From Agarophyton chilense (taxonomy: Eukaryota > Rhodophyta > Florideophyceae > Gracilariales > Gracilariaceae): a DNA stretch of 64,000 nt. Positions 10,375 through 21,860 of the stretch are shown piece by piece. Position 1 is the first letter of the stretch; every line of letters begins with the position of its first letter. The position numbers and the translations under genes are program-made. The notes under the pieces are model-generated. The model was given only the letters and a program-made list of their open reading frames with translations. It did not search any database and was not told where the DNA came from. The stretch covers positions 372,001 through 436,000 of the forward strand of contig JARGXX010000115.1 of assembly GCA_030374765.1 (NCBI GenBank), read 5' to 3'.

Positions 10375-10650
10375 CTAAAAGTGGTACTTTATCTCATGAA
10401 GACCTCCTCTCGACAACCATACCTTTTCGAACATCCAATCGTTGTACTCAATTCTGATATAGGGATCTCCGTCTTCATTTAAGGCTTCCGTAAGGCCCAA
10501 TCGGAACCGCATCAACCCTCCAAACTGAGTGCCACGAAACTGCCTGATGAAATAAGTTATCCTGCGCCCAAGCGAAATGATCGCTTCGTTTTCGCTAAAC
10601 CTCACGAAGTTGTTGTTGTCTTCGAATGTAATTGCATAGATTTTTCTCAC
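10375..10650 (-). pseudogene. Unknown protein fragment between the H3-like tail and 10137
   Basis: The minus-strand frame reads about 90 codons with ordinary globular composition: KIYAITFEDNNNFVRF, then ISLGRRITYFIRQFRGTQFGG, then EALNEDGDPYIRIEYNDWMF. The frame opens with GTG, not ATG, so an upstream exon or a frameshift is needed. It ends at 10375, and related-looking sequence in other frames continues downstream. No known domain is recognised. It lies downstream of the H3-like tail and could be part of that transcription unit. Confidence 0.4.
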
Positions 10651-10701
10651 GCCGGACTGCGGTTTGGAACAAAGGAGCTTGACAGTATTCTTGTTAAGAT
10701 T

Positions 10702-10809
10702 TTAGTCAAGATGTGTTTCGCTTGCAACTCTTGCCACTTTGCCCGCCAGCTGGCGCCGTGGGGCTTTTCCGCCATCAGATTTGCGAGCCGTCTGTTTATT
10801 GCGAGCCAT
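10702..10809 (-). pseudogene. Histone H3-like N-terminal tail (35 codons)
   Basis: From ATG at 10807-10809 the minus strand encodes MARNKQTARKSDGGKAPRRQ followed by LAGKVAR. This is the H3 tail pattern (canonical residues around Lys4, Lys9 and Lys14 are visible as NKQTARKS and GGKAPR) with substitutions such as Arg-Asn at the start, Asp for Thr11 and Arg for Lys18. After LAGKVAR the match to H3 stops, the frame continues for eight residues and ends in TAA. The histone fold is absent. Options are a truncated H3 pseudogene, a divergent variant whose fold exon is missing, or a tail mimic on another protein. Several E2F-like sites lie just upstream. Confidence 0.6.
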
Positions 10810-10917
10810 CGATGGATTCACCTGAGCGGAGGTCGTCCACGCCGTCCGGGGAGAGGTGACACGTTGAGTTTCGCGACAAAGTGTCACACTTATTGATGGA
10901 AGCAGTGACGGCGCACA

Positions 10918-11112
10918 TTTGGCGTATTGGCGCGTGCTTGGTGCTCGAAAGAAAAAGTGGGGTAATCGCTAATCGCAGAGGGCACGAGGAGAAGATTTAT
11001 TGAGATAACTGGCGTGCGATGAGGATGCGCCAAAAAATATCGCGCTTAGGGTCACGAGTTGTTGAGCTTTTGGCGGCACTCCAAAAAATCAAATTTTATT
11101 GGATCGCGCCAA
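10918..11112 (-). promoter_or_regulatory. Cluster of E2F-like sites upstream of the H3-like ORF
   Basis: Five matches to the TTTGGCGC type core fall within 195 bp: TTTGGCGT (10918-10925), TTGGCGCG (10927-10934), GCGCCAAA (11027-11034), TTTGGCGG (11069-11076) and CGCGCCAA (11105-11112). They begin about 110 bp upstream of the H3-like ATG. S-phase histone genes are classic E2F targets in plants and animals, so the arrangement fits a cell-cycle promoter. Binding is inferred from sequence only. Confidence 0.45.
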
Positions 11113-11342
11113 GGCGGAGGTGTGCAATACACGGTTGCCACCTGGCACAATGCCGCCGGCGCTGCATACGAAACCTCACCCTTGCCCCACCTCGAGACAA
11201 TGGGGACGGAGAAGACAAGGGGGTACACCTGGTGCCCACTGGACTTTCACCGATTCGACGACGCGCTTTGCAAGAGCATACTACACTTTAACAAAACAGC
11301 TCTCCCGCGCTTCGTATGACTGCTTCCCATACACATACTCTC

Positions 11343-11482
11343 GATAGCGTTGTTCAGCAGGAGACATATCAGAGTCTCAATTCAAGTACTACAGTAGATA
11401 TTAAATCAGTATCTCTTCAATGTGTAGTCCAATACCGATTCAAATACTGTCAACTCTTGCGGCACCAAATCTAGTACCATCA
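11343..11482 (-). repeat. 3' LTR of copia-1, left part missing
   Basis: It matches 42870-43009 at roughly nine bases in ten. On the minus strand it begins TGATGGTACTAG at 11482, right after a purine-rich tract (AAGGAAGGGAA). Similarity fades left of about 11343, whereas the right-hand LTR is 242 bp long, so about 100 bp have been lost or replaced at this end. Confidence 0.75.
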
Positions 11483-13942
11483 ATTCCCTTCCTTGACACA
11501 AAATATGCAACCTGCGACTTTGCTCTTTTATAAAAAACCGAGGCGTTCTCAAAGGCTTTGTAAAAATATCAGCTTCCATGATTTCTGTGGGACAGTACAC
11601 AACTGAAATGAACCCTTTCGAAACCGCGTCCCGAACGAAATGGTAGCGAATTTCAACATGTTCTGCATTCTTCTCTGACGTAGCCCATTCAACCGCTCCA
11701 CTATTGTCTTCGTAAACCTTCGCCGCCTCATTTTCAATTCCTACATCAAGCTCCCGAAACAAGTTCCGTACCCGTAACCCCTCTTTGACTCACTTTGAGA
11801 GTGCAATGTACTCAGAAGCGGTAGTGGACAAGGCAACAGAACTTTGCTTAAAGCTTCTCCATATAATGGGTGATCCACCAAAAAAATAAAACAGTTGTGG
11901 CCCTCCCGTCGCTTCTTTCACCGCGTCAATTTGAACCACAGTAGGCTTCGAGCTTGCAGTCTTTCTCAAAATTTGGCTTTTACAGAAGACCATACCTGAC
12001 GGTACGGTTTACGTACCTTATGCCTCTCTTCAATTGAATCAGTCGGCGTCTGTGGCTTGCTTCTGATTTCTACTCAGAACATTAGCAGCTCTACTAATAT
12101 CTGTACGAGTGTAAGAGGCCATTAATATGAGCACCTCTGCGTACTACCGGTATTTTTCTGCAAACCACTCCGAGAGATGATTGGTGGAGTACATTAAATC
12201 CGATGGTGAGAGTAAAAGAGTCGCAACAGGTTTGCTCTGATACATTGACATTGTGCGAAGAAGACTAAAAGCTATAGAGCTTTGATCAAGGGAGAAAACC
12301 CCCTTCTTAGCCCCAATCCGAACTCTTAGGAACTGCTTCACTTCTCCTATGTCCTTCATTGTGAATCGTTTCACTAGCGTAAACTTCACGGTGCGAATCC
12401 GAGACTCATTTGGGCTACTAAGAAGTACATCATCGACATAAACAAGAAGCCACAGAAACATCTAATTGTTTCTCATGACAAACAAGCACTCATATGAATT
12501 CAGATGAGTAAATCCCATGTTCCTCTGGGAAGTGTTTTACGTCCTATTCCACACCTGGGAATCCTCCAGTTGGCCGTATAGTGCTCTCTGACGTAATAGA
12601 GCCTGTCCTTTTTGTATACCGAGACTCAGTCCCTTGGAGGAGAAACATACACCGTATGAGTTCCCAGGTCTAGCTTTTCATTTAAGAACGCGTACTGAAC
12701 GTCCATTTGATGAACGCAGTAGTTCCTAACGCATGCTACGGCCCAGGTAGTTCGCACTGACTCAAAGCCAACCACAGGGAAAACTTTTGGACATGATGGT
12801 CCTTGCTGACATCCCTAGGCCACGAGGCGGGCCTTGTACCTTTCTAACGATCCATTGGGATTCTGCTTGCGCGTGAACACATACCGTGAGTGAATGACTC
12901 GAGCTCCGGTTGAAGGCTTCATTACTTCCCAAGTATGCATGTCCTTTAAACCCTGTACTTCATCTTGAATTGCTCTGCGGCAATTCTGAGCTTCAACAGA
13001 ATCCAAGGCCTCTTCAATAGATTGAGGAAAGCTCCTGGCGACATCCATTGTGACATGAGTGCTCCCATAGCGATCGGGAGCGTTACGTTCTCTGTCAGGG
13101 TATCTCCTTGCTGGATAGTGAGTGACAAACTGCTGTAGAGCAGAAACTGTGAGCTGTGAGCATCCCTGTTCACTTTCCACATTCTCTCCTTCACCTTCCA
13201 TTTTCACTCCGTCTGTAGCACTATGGTCCCATTGAACATCTTCACCTTGTACTTCTGCACTGTTGCCTCCCGCACTAAAAGTAGATAGACGAACAGTAGT
13301 TCCTGTTCCCTCATTTTGTGCCTTGTTATTCCGCACATCCGGCTCGCGACTGTCGTCATTCAACTCCATTTTATCATTCTCATGAATGACTGTACCCTCT
13401 CCAGGGAATAATCGGCGTCCAGGAAAAAGATTCTCCTCAAACTTGACATGTCGTGAAGTAATAACTTGCTTTGCTGCTATGTCATAGACCCTGTTGTTAA
13501 AATGAAGAATGTAACAAAGTAGGATACACTTCTTCGACTTCAAATATAGCTTCTTCCATTTGGGAGCATGGACCCACAACTTACACCCGAATGTTCTCAG
13601 ATTTCCAAGAAACGGCCTTTTGTGAGCCAACATCTCCATCGGTGTTCTTCCAACATTACTGTTCGTCCTAATTATGTTCTTTAGATACAGTGTAGTACAA
13701 AGAGCCTCTCTTCAAACCCTTTGAGAAAGACTGGCATGCCTCAACATGCTCCGAAACATATTCAGTAGCGTTCGATTCAATCTCTCCGCATTTTCATTTT
13801 GTTGAGGAGTATACGGAGCAGATTCTTCCCATTCAATTCCATGCCCCCGCAGGTAATGACGAAGTCCTACGTATTCTGGACCATTGTCGGAATACAGTTG
13901 TTTAGTGCAATATACCTTGCTTGCTCTAGTAGAAATGTTGCA
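11406..13942 (-). pseudogene. copia-1 pol, 3' half: integrase end, RT, RNase H
   Basis: Reading leftward: the integrase core with YSDNGPEY and NAERLNRTLLNMFRS (13712-13910); the RT entry region ending SRYVFTRKQNPNGSLERYKA (12815-13639); RT with YVDD in LLVYVDDVLLSSP and FTMKDIGEVKQFL (12144-12461); RNase H with SSVALSTTASEYIALS (11790-11993), AKVYEDNSGAVEWA and YHFVRDAV (11406-11762). These blocks sit in different frames and are separated by stops, so the gene is dead. The order IN-RT-RH is diagnostic of Ty1/copia. The right edge coincides with the gypsy-B LTR, where the integrase reading continues at 41061. Confidence 0.88.
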
Positions 13943-14727
13943 TGTCATGACTTACGATTATCTCCTAGCGAGAAATGGCTCACATTATGAGTACGGCGAG
14001 TACTGCGGATCTGGAATGGTCTCTCCTTAATTAGGGAATATGTCATATAGTTTAGTACTCATTTGTGTAGGCTTACAGTACCAGGAGTGGCACAACCCAC
14101 GTATGGGAATACAGATAATAATAGATACTTCCATAAATCTACTCTGTAGTACAGTACTTAGTAGAGGCGAGCTCACGCTTGCTTCCCACTTTTTGAAGTC
14201 AACCGGTATTCGGCACTGACTTGGTTCGCTTGCGCGACAGCTTTACCTCCTTCTCGGGGAGGCTTCCATGAGTACGGCTTTGTTATCCAACCAGTCTCAT
14301 CCAGGAGAGCACTGCGATGCATACCAACCATTGGTCCTTATGTTTTGATATTTATTATATTTCTTCCACGGACCAGGTACAACCTCCGACTCAGTATTGG
14401 GTATTCTTTTGCTTGTCATATTCCTCGCTTGTTAACACGAGTCTCTTGCCTATTTTTTTTGCTTTGGATCCTCCCCTTTTTCCTTCCGTTCACCGGATCT
14501 ATCGACTCCGGTTCACTCGTTGTGCGCCTCGGTACCGATACACCGCCGCCATCTTTGACGCGCCTTGTTGGCCGGCTCTTTCAACCTCATATATTTTCCT
14601 GAATGTTCCGTGAAATTATGACCCCACTTGTGAAGTCACGAAGGCTCTTGTTTCTGTTCTTCCTCTCTTTGAGAATGGATTTCGAACCGCCCATAGGACA
14701 CTTCCCTTCGCCGGGCATTGCTCTACA
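13943..14727 (+). repeat. 5' LTR of gypsy-B
   Basis: It starts TGTCATGACTTA at the copia-1 junction and ends CTCTACA just before the PBS-like sequence at 14730. The copy at 40284-41059 matches along its whole length. Confidence 0.88.
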
Positions 14728-14729
14728 TT

Positions 14730-14746
14730 TGGTCTCCCTACTTTAA
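14730..14746 (+). other. Decayed primer-binding site of gypsy-B
   Basis: TGGTCTCCCTACTTTAA two bases inside the LTR matches the gypsy-A and gypsy-F site with a few changes, which ties B to the same family and priming tRNA. Confidence 0.65.
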
Positions 14747-14900
14747 ACGGGCTTCGTTAATTGTCTGGTCCAGTTTGTCTGTCTTGGTTGTATCGTATCC
14801 TTTTCGTTTTTTTGTTCCGATACAGATCATTCTGGTGTTGCTCTTTTTGGTTTTTTCTTCTCGGTTTGAGTATCGTTGCTCCATCTGTTGATTTATTATA

Positions 14901-16258
14901 ATGGCTGGCCCTTCACAAGAATCCATTAATGGCTCTGAGAAGAGTGGTGCACGTCCGTCACGGATGGCGTCTACAGAACCTCATCGAGGAACCACTGCGC
15001 CGCTCGAACGGGAGAAGATTTCAGATGTTCCGGCTACCCTGTTTGGTGAGGCTGCTTAGGCATCTACCAAATCCGGTCTTTTATACGATAAACTGCAAAA
15101 ATGGGAAGCCCATATTCAGGTCATACGTCTATCTAATACAGAGCATATGAAGGATATACAGTTTCTGAGAGCTCTTTTGGATGAAGCCCAGATTAAGGAT
15201 GTATGTAGTGAGTTACGCATCATGCGTTAGGATATCAATTCCATTCTGGAAAGTTTTGAAGCCCCTACTCTATTTTTGTTCAATGTGTATACTCTTTTTG
15301 AGGCTTTGAAGAAGATGTTCTAAGGTTTGCATGGTGGCCTCCTGACGATGGAAGCCACGTTTTGCGCTGAAGAGGAATTCTCCGCCGAAGCGGAAGGAGA
15401 TGTCCGTCCAAGGGATACTGGCCATCGTTATTTGAAGAAGACTCGTCCGAAACACCAGAAGCGTTTTGAAACCAATTCGGGTTCGTCTGATTCAGATTCT
15501 GATAGTTCGTTGTCATCGTCGTTTGCTTCGTGCCACGCGAGAAATGGTAGTCGTCGTAATGAAAGTACTGGGTCTAAAGTGACATACGCCAGTCATAGAG
15601 CTATTATTTGCCATGAGAAGGACAGACAGAACGTTGGGCTCAAGGAGCTGAAGGCTACGAATCCAATTTATCGGCAACTTCTGCCATATCGATATTTTCG
15701 ACTTGATGATTCATTGTTGGATCGTACTCCTCGTAGGACTGGTCGCGTTAAAGATTACATCTAGCGAACGGAACTCAGGCTGAGGAGAAATCTTTTAAAT
15801 AGTGAAGACCAAATCTTGGTGCTAGATTTCTTGGCCCATTTCGTGATGGAGGCCAATATACTCGTTATGAGTGAAGCGCAGGGTTTCATGGACCTATCTT
15901 ATTTTCTAAGAGTACAAGCAAAAAATCAGTTCACTGCTGCTCGCGGCACTTCGAGAGCTTCGGATGGAAGAGTTACATGTTGGCCCTAAGCGGTTCAATA
16001 CCTACTCAGGTCATACTCTACTTGAAATGCCATACAGGATTTTATCCTGGCTTTGTGTGATACGAAACAGAAGTCCGCAGGATCGAAAACGCTGTATTCA
16101 TTTAGTGTGAAAAAGGGTTTCCACCGTTGTGGCAACGTTTATTCGTCTTTGGAACGATGCATTATGTTCTGTGATGGATGGAACCCCGCTACACGGACCC
16201 TCGTGACCCATCATCGGGAATCCAATCGAAAAATCTCCTACTCGGAGGTTGTTGGGAG
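14901..16258 (+). pseudogene. gag: Gag of gypsy-B, degenerate
   Basis: ATG at 14901 opens a Gag-like N-terminus that stops at 15057 (TAG). Homology to gypsy-A Gag resumes around 15327-15764 (KATNPIYRQLLPYRYFRLDD, RTPRRTGRVKDYI) and continues in other frames to RCGNVYSSLERCIMF and then a decayed copy of the LVARYRE segment. At about 16255-16262 Gag sequence is joined directly to RT sequence, so the zinc knuckle, protease and most of RT are missing. Many stops and frameshifts are present. Confidence 0.8.
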
Positions 16259-18700
16259 GTCATGAAAGTTTTCCGCGATGCGGGTGTGACGTTGAAGCTC
16301 AAGAAGTGTGATTTCTTTACCGAATCGGTCATGTATCTCAATCACGTGATCCGTCCTGGACAGCTCTCGGTGGAGGAATTACGCGTGTGAATTTATGGAA
16401 TCAAGCACAATACCAGAGGATTCCAACAGAACTCAAGTCATTCTTAGGCTTGTGTAATGTCTATCGCTGATTCGTTCAAAACTTCGCCGAAATCTCGGCA
16501 CCTCTTACCGAGCTCGTTAAGGCAGGTAAATCAGTCGAAATAGTTTTTCAGGAAGCGGAGGCTTCCGCATTTAAGTCCCTCTTGTACGCCGTAACATCCC
16601 CACCAGTTTCAGCACTGCACACTTCTGTGTTACAGTATTCAGTTGATACTGATTCTATTGTGTACTGAATTGGTTGCGCATTATTTCATACCACCGAAGA
16701 TGGCCTTCGTCGTCCGATTGGATATTGGTCAAGGACATTGAATATTCACGAAAAGAACTACTCAATGTCGGAGAAAGAGTGTATAGCCGTTAGTTGGGCA
16801 CTACAGACATTTCGACCTTGTCTTATTGGAAACCATTTCGTGGTACATACCGACCATTCGGCTTTAAGTTGGCTCATGAAGATTTCTAAACCATCAGGTC
16901 CCTTGATGCGATGGAGATTAAGACTCAGTGAGTTTAACTTTGACATCCAGTTCAAAAAGGGTAGTCCAAACTGCCAGGTAAACCCTTTTTCTCGTCTGGG
17001 TATCACTACCAACACCGATGCCTCGAATGAAGAAGATATCCCATGCTTTATTGGTCCACTGAGGATGGTAAATACCAACTGTTGGATGATGATGCCTGTG
17101 ACCATTGCTTGGTTGAAGAACCCTCCAAACCCCTGGCAAGTTCATTTGTCCCGATAACAGCAGAGCAAATGATATATGAGCAGCAGAGAGACCCATTCTG
17201 TTTGCATATTCGCTCCCGTTGGAACGGAGGATTTTAGATTTCATTCGCGAAATAAAGACCATGGCTTTTTGGTTCGGCTTGTCAACGAGAATCCACAGGT
17301 TGTGGTGGTCCATTCGCTGAAACGCAGGGTACTTCATTTGTCACACTATGTGAAATGTGGTGCCCACCGTGGTGTAAGGAAACTGTATTTGACTCTCCGC
17401 AGAGATTTTTATTGGCCAGCTATGGCATTTGACTGTTATTCAGTACGGCGTGGATGTACGGAATTTGGTAAGAACTATGTTCGACTTCGGAAGTATTCTA
17501 GGAAGTTAACACCGTTTCCCGCACGGGCTCTCCTTGAATTCGTCGCAATTGATATTCTTGGGGACCTTTTCCGGTCGCGGTCATAGGTTTCTACTAGTTA
17601 TCACCGACAGGTTATCCAAACTGGTTCGTACTGTCCCCTTCGGACGATTACTGCTGCCTCAGTGGCTATGGTATTTTTCCAACGTTGGATATTTGTGTAC
17701 GGTCCGCCCGTGGAAGTTCTGTCGGATAACGGAGGTCAATTCGCATTCAATTTCTTTCAGGATGTCTGTCGAATCGTCGATGTTCGAAATCTTTTTACGA
17801 CAACATATTATCCCCTCAGTAATTGCCAAGTTGAAACGTTTACCCTAATGATTCTCAGCGCACTTCATGCGTATTTCTCGGATCACCCCAAGAATTGGGA
17901 CCTCCTTACATACGCTCTCACGTAGGCCTTCAATACTTAGGTTCACCCTGTTACGGGCCTCTAAACCTTCGAACTCGTGCTTTCCAGAAGGCCACTACCT
18001 CTGGCCATCGAAAGGCAGCCTCGTTTAGGTACATTCCCGTCACACTGATTATATCGAGAAACCTGGGACATATGGTTACAGAAGATGGTACCCATTGCTG
18101 GGAAAGAAATGGACAGAGCGCAAACTGCGTACAAGAAAAATTCGACGATCACGTTTGTGCTCTTTTACCGAAGGCTATCAACACTGATGACTACGTTTTC
18201 CTAGGTAAGGAATACTACAATTCTGTGAAGCAGCCGCGCCATTAGTTTTCACCTATTGGTGAGTGACCTTTCCAGTCAATCGCTACAGATACCGAAAATA
18301 TCGTTCTGGACAGCAACAGCCGCGTCACTGTCGCTCCCAATCCGAATACGGAAATTGCTACTGCCTCTCGGCATGGTGACCTAATTTGTTCGCAGCTCAA
18401 TTGATCCGCTGTGTCACCATGCCCGGGTCGAGGGTAAACCGATTTCTCGAATGTAGCGGCATTTCCTTCCAAGTCTCCTATGGAGCAAAATGTCACAGTT
18501 CCACAAACCCGTGTATCCCTACCACCCGCTATCGTCACGCACCCCGCTTCTCCAACTAAGGAGGGGAAAGAGATTGGTCGCCGTAGCGATGCTACTTTTT
18601 CGTCGTCGACGTCACGCTGCGCCCAATGCGACCAGGATACACCACCCCGTTGTATTGCTACAGAAGTTGACGAAATGGTCTCCGCTTTGGAAAGCTACCC
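16259..18700 (+). pseudogene. pol: Pol of gypsy-B, part 1: RT tail, RNase H, integrase, linker
   Basis: The reading begins in the RT thumb (VFRDAGVTLKLKKCDFFTES, LNHVIRPGQ). RNase H is seen at about 16620-16990 (EKNYSMSEKECIAVSWALQT, HTDHSALSWLM). The integrase zinc-binding segment follows at 17330-17480 (HYVKCGAHRGVRKLYL), then the catalytic core with ILGDL (17.54 kb), LSDNGGQFAFNFFQD (17.72 kb) and a Glu in NCQVETF (17.83 kb). The Pro-rich linker near 18480-18640 (LPPAIVTHPASPTKEGKE) resembles the gypsy-A linker around 5350-5400. Frames change repeatedly and stops are frequent. The reading is cut at 18700 by the TIR element and resumes at 38362. Confidence 0.85.
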
Positions 18701-18729
18701 TACGTCTGTGTTCTCGGAAAGCTAGTATT
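18701..18729 (+). repeat. Left TIR of the 19.7-kb element
   Basis: It starts TACGTCTGTG and ends GCTAGTATT. Against the reverse complement of 38333-38361 it differs only at positions 9 and 13. It sits exactly where gypsy-B coding homology breaks off. Confidence 0.75.
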
Positions 18730-19711
18730 GGCAGCTAGTTCAGTATTCCGGAAGATATCCGGCAAAGAATCTGCGAAAAATGACGGATCGCGGATGCAGG
18801 GGTAATTTCTGTTAATTTTTTTAGAGTGCCAGCTAGTTTTGGCTTTCGATTCTATATCAAAATCCTGCACATTATGAATGGGAATCGAATACACAGGCCC
18901 CTGCTAGTTTACCGCCTATGGTTGGATGCAAAACGCTAGATGTGAATGACAAAAGCCTTGCTAAAATACCCTCCCACCAATCCATATCACAATGATACCT
19001 CCCCGAACCACCATCCACAATACGACCTGGTCTCGCCCACATTCCCCTTGCACCCCTCATCCTCTTCTCCACTCCCCGCAATCCCCGCTACAACCCCTCC
19101 TTCCTCCTTCTCCTCTTCCCCATCGATCCCCCTACTCCCAGCTCCAAAAACCGTTCCACCTACCTTTCCATAGTGTCATGCATGGATACAGTTCGGCTCC
19201 GCATTTGCTCAAAAATGCCGTCAGACAAACATGAGGGGATGGGTGCCGTCGTTCGCGGGTTGGCATGGTGAGCCTCATTTCGAGAATTGCCGTCGGAGGT
19301 AGATCACAAATGACGAGGATACTTTATTCCGGACGACGGAAAGAAACATGTAGAGTAAGTGAACCAGGTTACAGAGCGGTTTATGCCTGAGGAGAAACTA
19401 AATTAAACGAAAGCTTGGCTTCGAAAGCTGACCAGCTCTACGCGGGAGGAGATCAGAGGGGAAATAATCTTTACGCAGGGCGTGTTGGGTGGTGAAGGCA
19501 TTACCAACGCAACCTAGCTTTGATCCCTATGCACAGCATGGGCGAAAGTTATAGCGCACCATCGGGTTGGATTGGTAAGAAAGAGTTCTAGAATACCCTC
19601 CTCTACTCGAAAGCTCGGTGGAAGCCTGATATGACTCGGCGGGGCAAATTGCAATAAGCGAGCAAGAGTACGGATCAAAGTGATGTTTTTGGTGGAAGAC
19701 AAGTTCTTCTA
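18730..19711. other. No gene seen; subterminal repeats and pyrimidine tract
   Basis: GCTAGTT-type motifs occur at about 18733, 18830 and 18903. From 18960 to 19170 the plus strand is strongly C/T-rich (runs of CCACC, CCCTCC, TTCCTCC). No frame here looks protein-like on either strand. Confidence 0.4.
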
Positions 19712-21213
19712 TCACTGACGCCTCGATAGGACGCTCCCTTCTGTGTTTCCACTTATCTCAGCAGAAGATGTGCGGGCGGTATGCGCCGTGGAAAAATCAT
19801 CACTGTTTAACCTTTCTAGATGAAGCAACCTTCTCCAAAAGTCCGCGAACCAAGCTCCTCTTCTGGATAGTCTCTCTTGATTCGCTCTCATGCTGCCACT
19901 GGCAGCAGCCAAAGCACTTGCGCGCACATCTTCGAGCATTGTCGTATGATTCCTCGCCCTCAGTCTGGCTTTTTTGCGAGCTTCCTCGGCGATGTGGTGT
20001 TCTCGTTTAACCGCTTCGGCAATGCCCCACAAATGGGCTTCTCTCTTCTTCGATAATTCCTTTTGAAGGCCGTCGGCTCGCTTCATAACGTCGTCAAGCT
20101 TGGCGGTCATTAACCGACTCGTCTCAAGCTTCGCATTTAGTCGCGCAATCTCACTCTCCTGAGCTCTCCCGACAACCTTTGATGTAGGCAGTTTTTCTTT
20201 GAGAGATTTCCGGGAGCGCTCCAGATTTTCCATATGTTCGGAAAAGTTCGTGAGTTTTTGATTCATGACAGATAGCTCCTCCTCTCTCAATCGCAAAATT
20301 TTCTCCGAGTGTTTGATCAGTCTTTCCATCTCCTCGAGAACTTTTGTTTTGTCCTGGGCGTTCTTTTCTTCTCTGAAGCAAGTCCATGAACCTCTTTCAG
20401 CAATAGTTCCATTTTGTACCGAAGGCTACCGCATTCTGCGTTTGAGAAATTTTGTTTGAGCGTCACTGAGCTGCTTTCTTGTGATATCCAGTTGATTTAC
20501 AAGGTTTCCAACGGACGTTGAGGATTGCCTCTCAGTGCTCACGAGATCCAACGTGATCTGTAAGGACAGCAGATCATTGTGAGTTTGAAGAACGAGCGTT
20601 CCGGTCGTGTCAGACCTTGAATCGCTCACAGATATTCCGCTTCAGATTGGTGTCGCACGTGCGTGGGTTGCTGGGTGGCTTTGGAATGGTAGCGTTCACC
20701 GTCTCATCTGCCAGTTCAGAGTCACCATCATCATCACCAATCACGCTAAGCACCGAAGTACCTTCTGCAGGGATAGAGGCCGTGCTTATCTTTCATTGCG
20801 CGTGGGGCACATCTGCTTGATGCATGCGATTCAGATATATCTCTTCTACGTTTGTGAGGTTTGCGGCGTAGTCAAACTCATCTCCAGTATGGATGGCCTT
20901 TTTGAATCCTTTCCTGGTATTCCATCACGACAAAATCCGGTAGCAGGGTCATTCTAATTTTGTCATCGCTGCCTATGTAGCTAGCGTTTGTGTCAACAGT
21001 CTGTTGACTGAGCCGTGAGAGGACCCCGAGTTGTTCAGAAGCCGAGAGGGATGGCTGGCCGTGGATATCTGCCTCGCTGCTGCTGTCCAAGGAATGGCCT
21101 TCCGTACCTTCTATAGCATTAATATCATGCCAGGCATCTATGACCCCATTCACGCATTTGACAATATCAGTCCATGTCATGCAAACAGTCACAATCTGAA
21201 ACGCACGAATCAA
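19712..21213 (-). pseudogene. Coiled-coil protein pseudogene
   Basis: The clearest stretch (20329-19712) reads a heptad-rich, charged sequence (LIKHSEKILRLREEELSVMN, later SEIARLNAKLETSRLMTAKL and QKELSKKREAHLWG), a long coiled coil followed by a Ser/Arg-rich tail. Going upstream (rightward) the same style of protein continues after frameshifts near 20360 and 20450 (MELLLKEVHGLASEKK; SVGNLVNQLDITRKQLSDA). Still further up comes an acidic Ser/Asp-rich part (LSVIGDDDGDSELADETVNA; SSSEADIHGQPSLSASEQLG) beginning near 21213. Three or more frame changes and a stop indicate a pseudogene rather than spliced exons, since no convincing splice sites sit at the breaks. The family is not recognised; structural or scaffold roles are common for such proteins, but that is only a guess. 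Confidence 0.5.
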
Positions 21214-21860
21214 TAAAAGAATAGGATGCTGAGCTTCGCCTGTACGACATTTACGTCAAGCTGAAAGAAGGTGAGGGTGGGGAGAACCAGTTCCAACAAA
21301 CTCTCAAAAAGCTTTACACGAAGCCGCCGAAACCGACATAGTCGGAATGCTGCCTGTGATCTTCATCGAGTTGGTCGACATCACCACCCTCGATAAAGTC
21401 ATCGTCTTAGTCGTAACCGTCAGCGACAGGGCGCGTGCGGGCGTGCGGCTGTGCGGCCGGCGACGAAGGCTGGTCGTCTTCGTCCTCGCTGACAGACGGC
21501 GCGGCAGAGCTCTGCTAGCACAGCCGCAGAGCCTCACGGATGTTACTGGTAGCCGCCCAGAAGATTCGGACGAATTCGCACGCCACTTTTCATTCGGTTC
21601 TGCGTGCCTATGGCGGTGGCGGCTAATGGAGAGTGTGCGATTGCGCTTCGGCGGCGTTTCGGTTGGCACAGTGCGACGCCGCGACCGTACGAAGCATGAA
21701 TCCCCACCAAAAGAGAACGCGTACACATCTTCCCTTGCCCTGTATGGAGATTCAATTTGGAGAGGATATCGCGTTCTTGCGGCTCTCGCGAGTCAATGAA
21801 GCCGGCTTGGTGCAAAGCGCCTTCACATACAACTGATATTGTTCCGTCATCACTCGTTCT
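21214..21860 (-). other. Acidic coding-like scrap, no assignable gene
   Basis: Around 21330-21520 one minus-strand frame reads an Asp/Glu-rich stretch (DDFIEGGDVDQLDEDHRQHS) next to a Pro/Ser/Arg segment. It lies between the coiled-coil and MED13-like pseudogenes and could be a disordered part of either. The other long frames here are Arg-rich and look like shadows. Confidence 0.25.
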
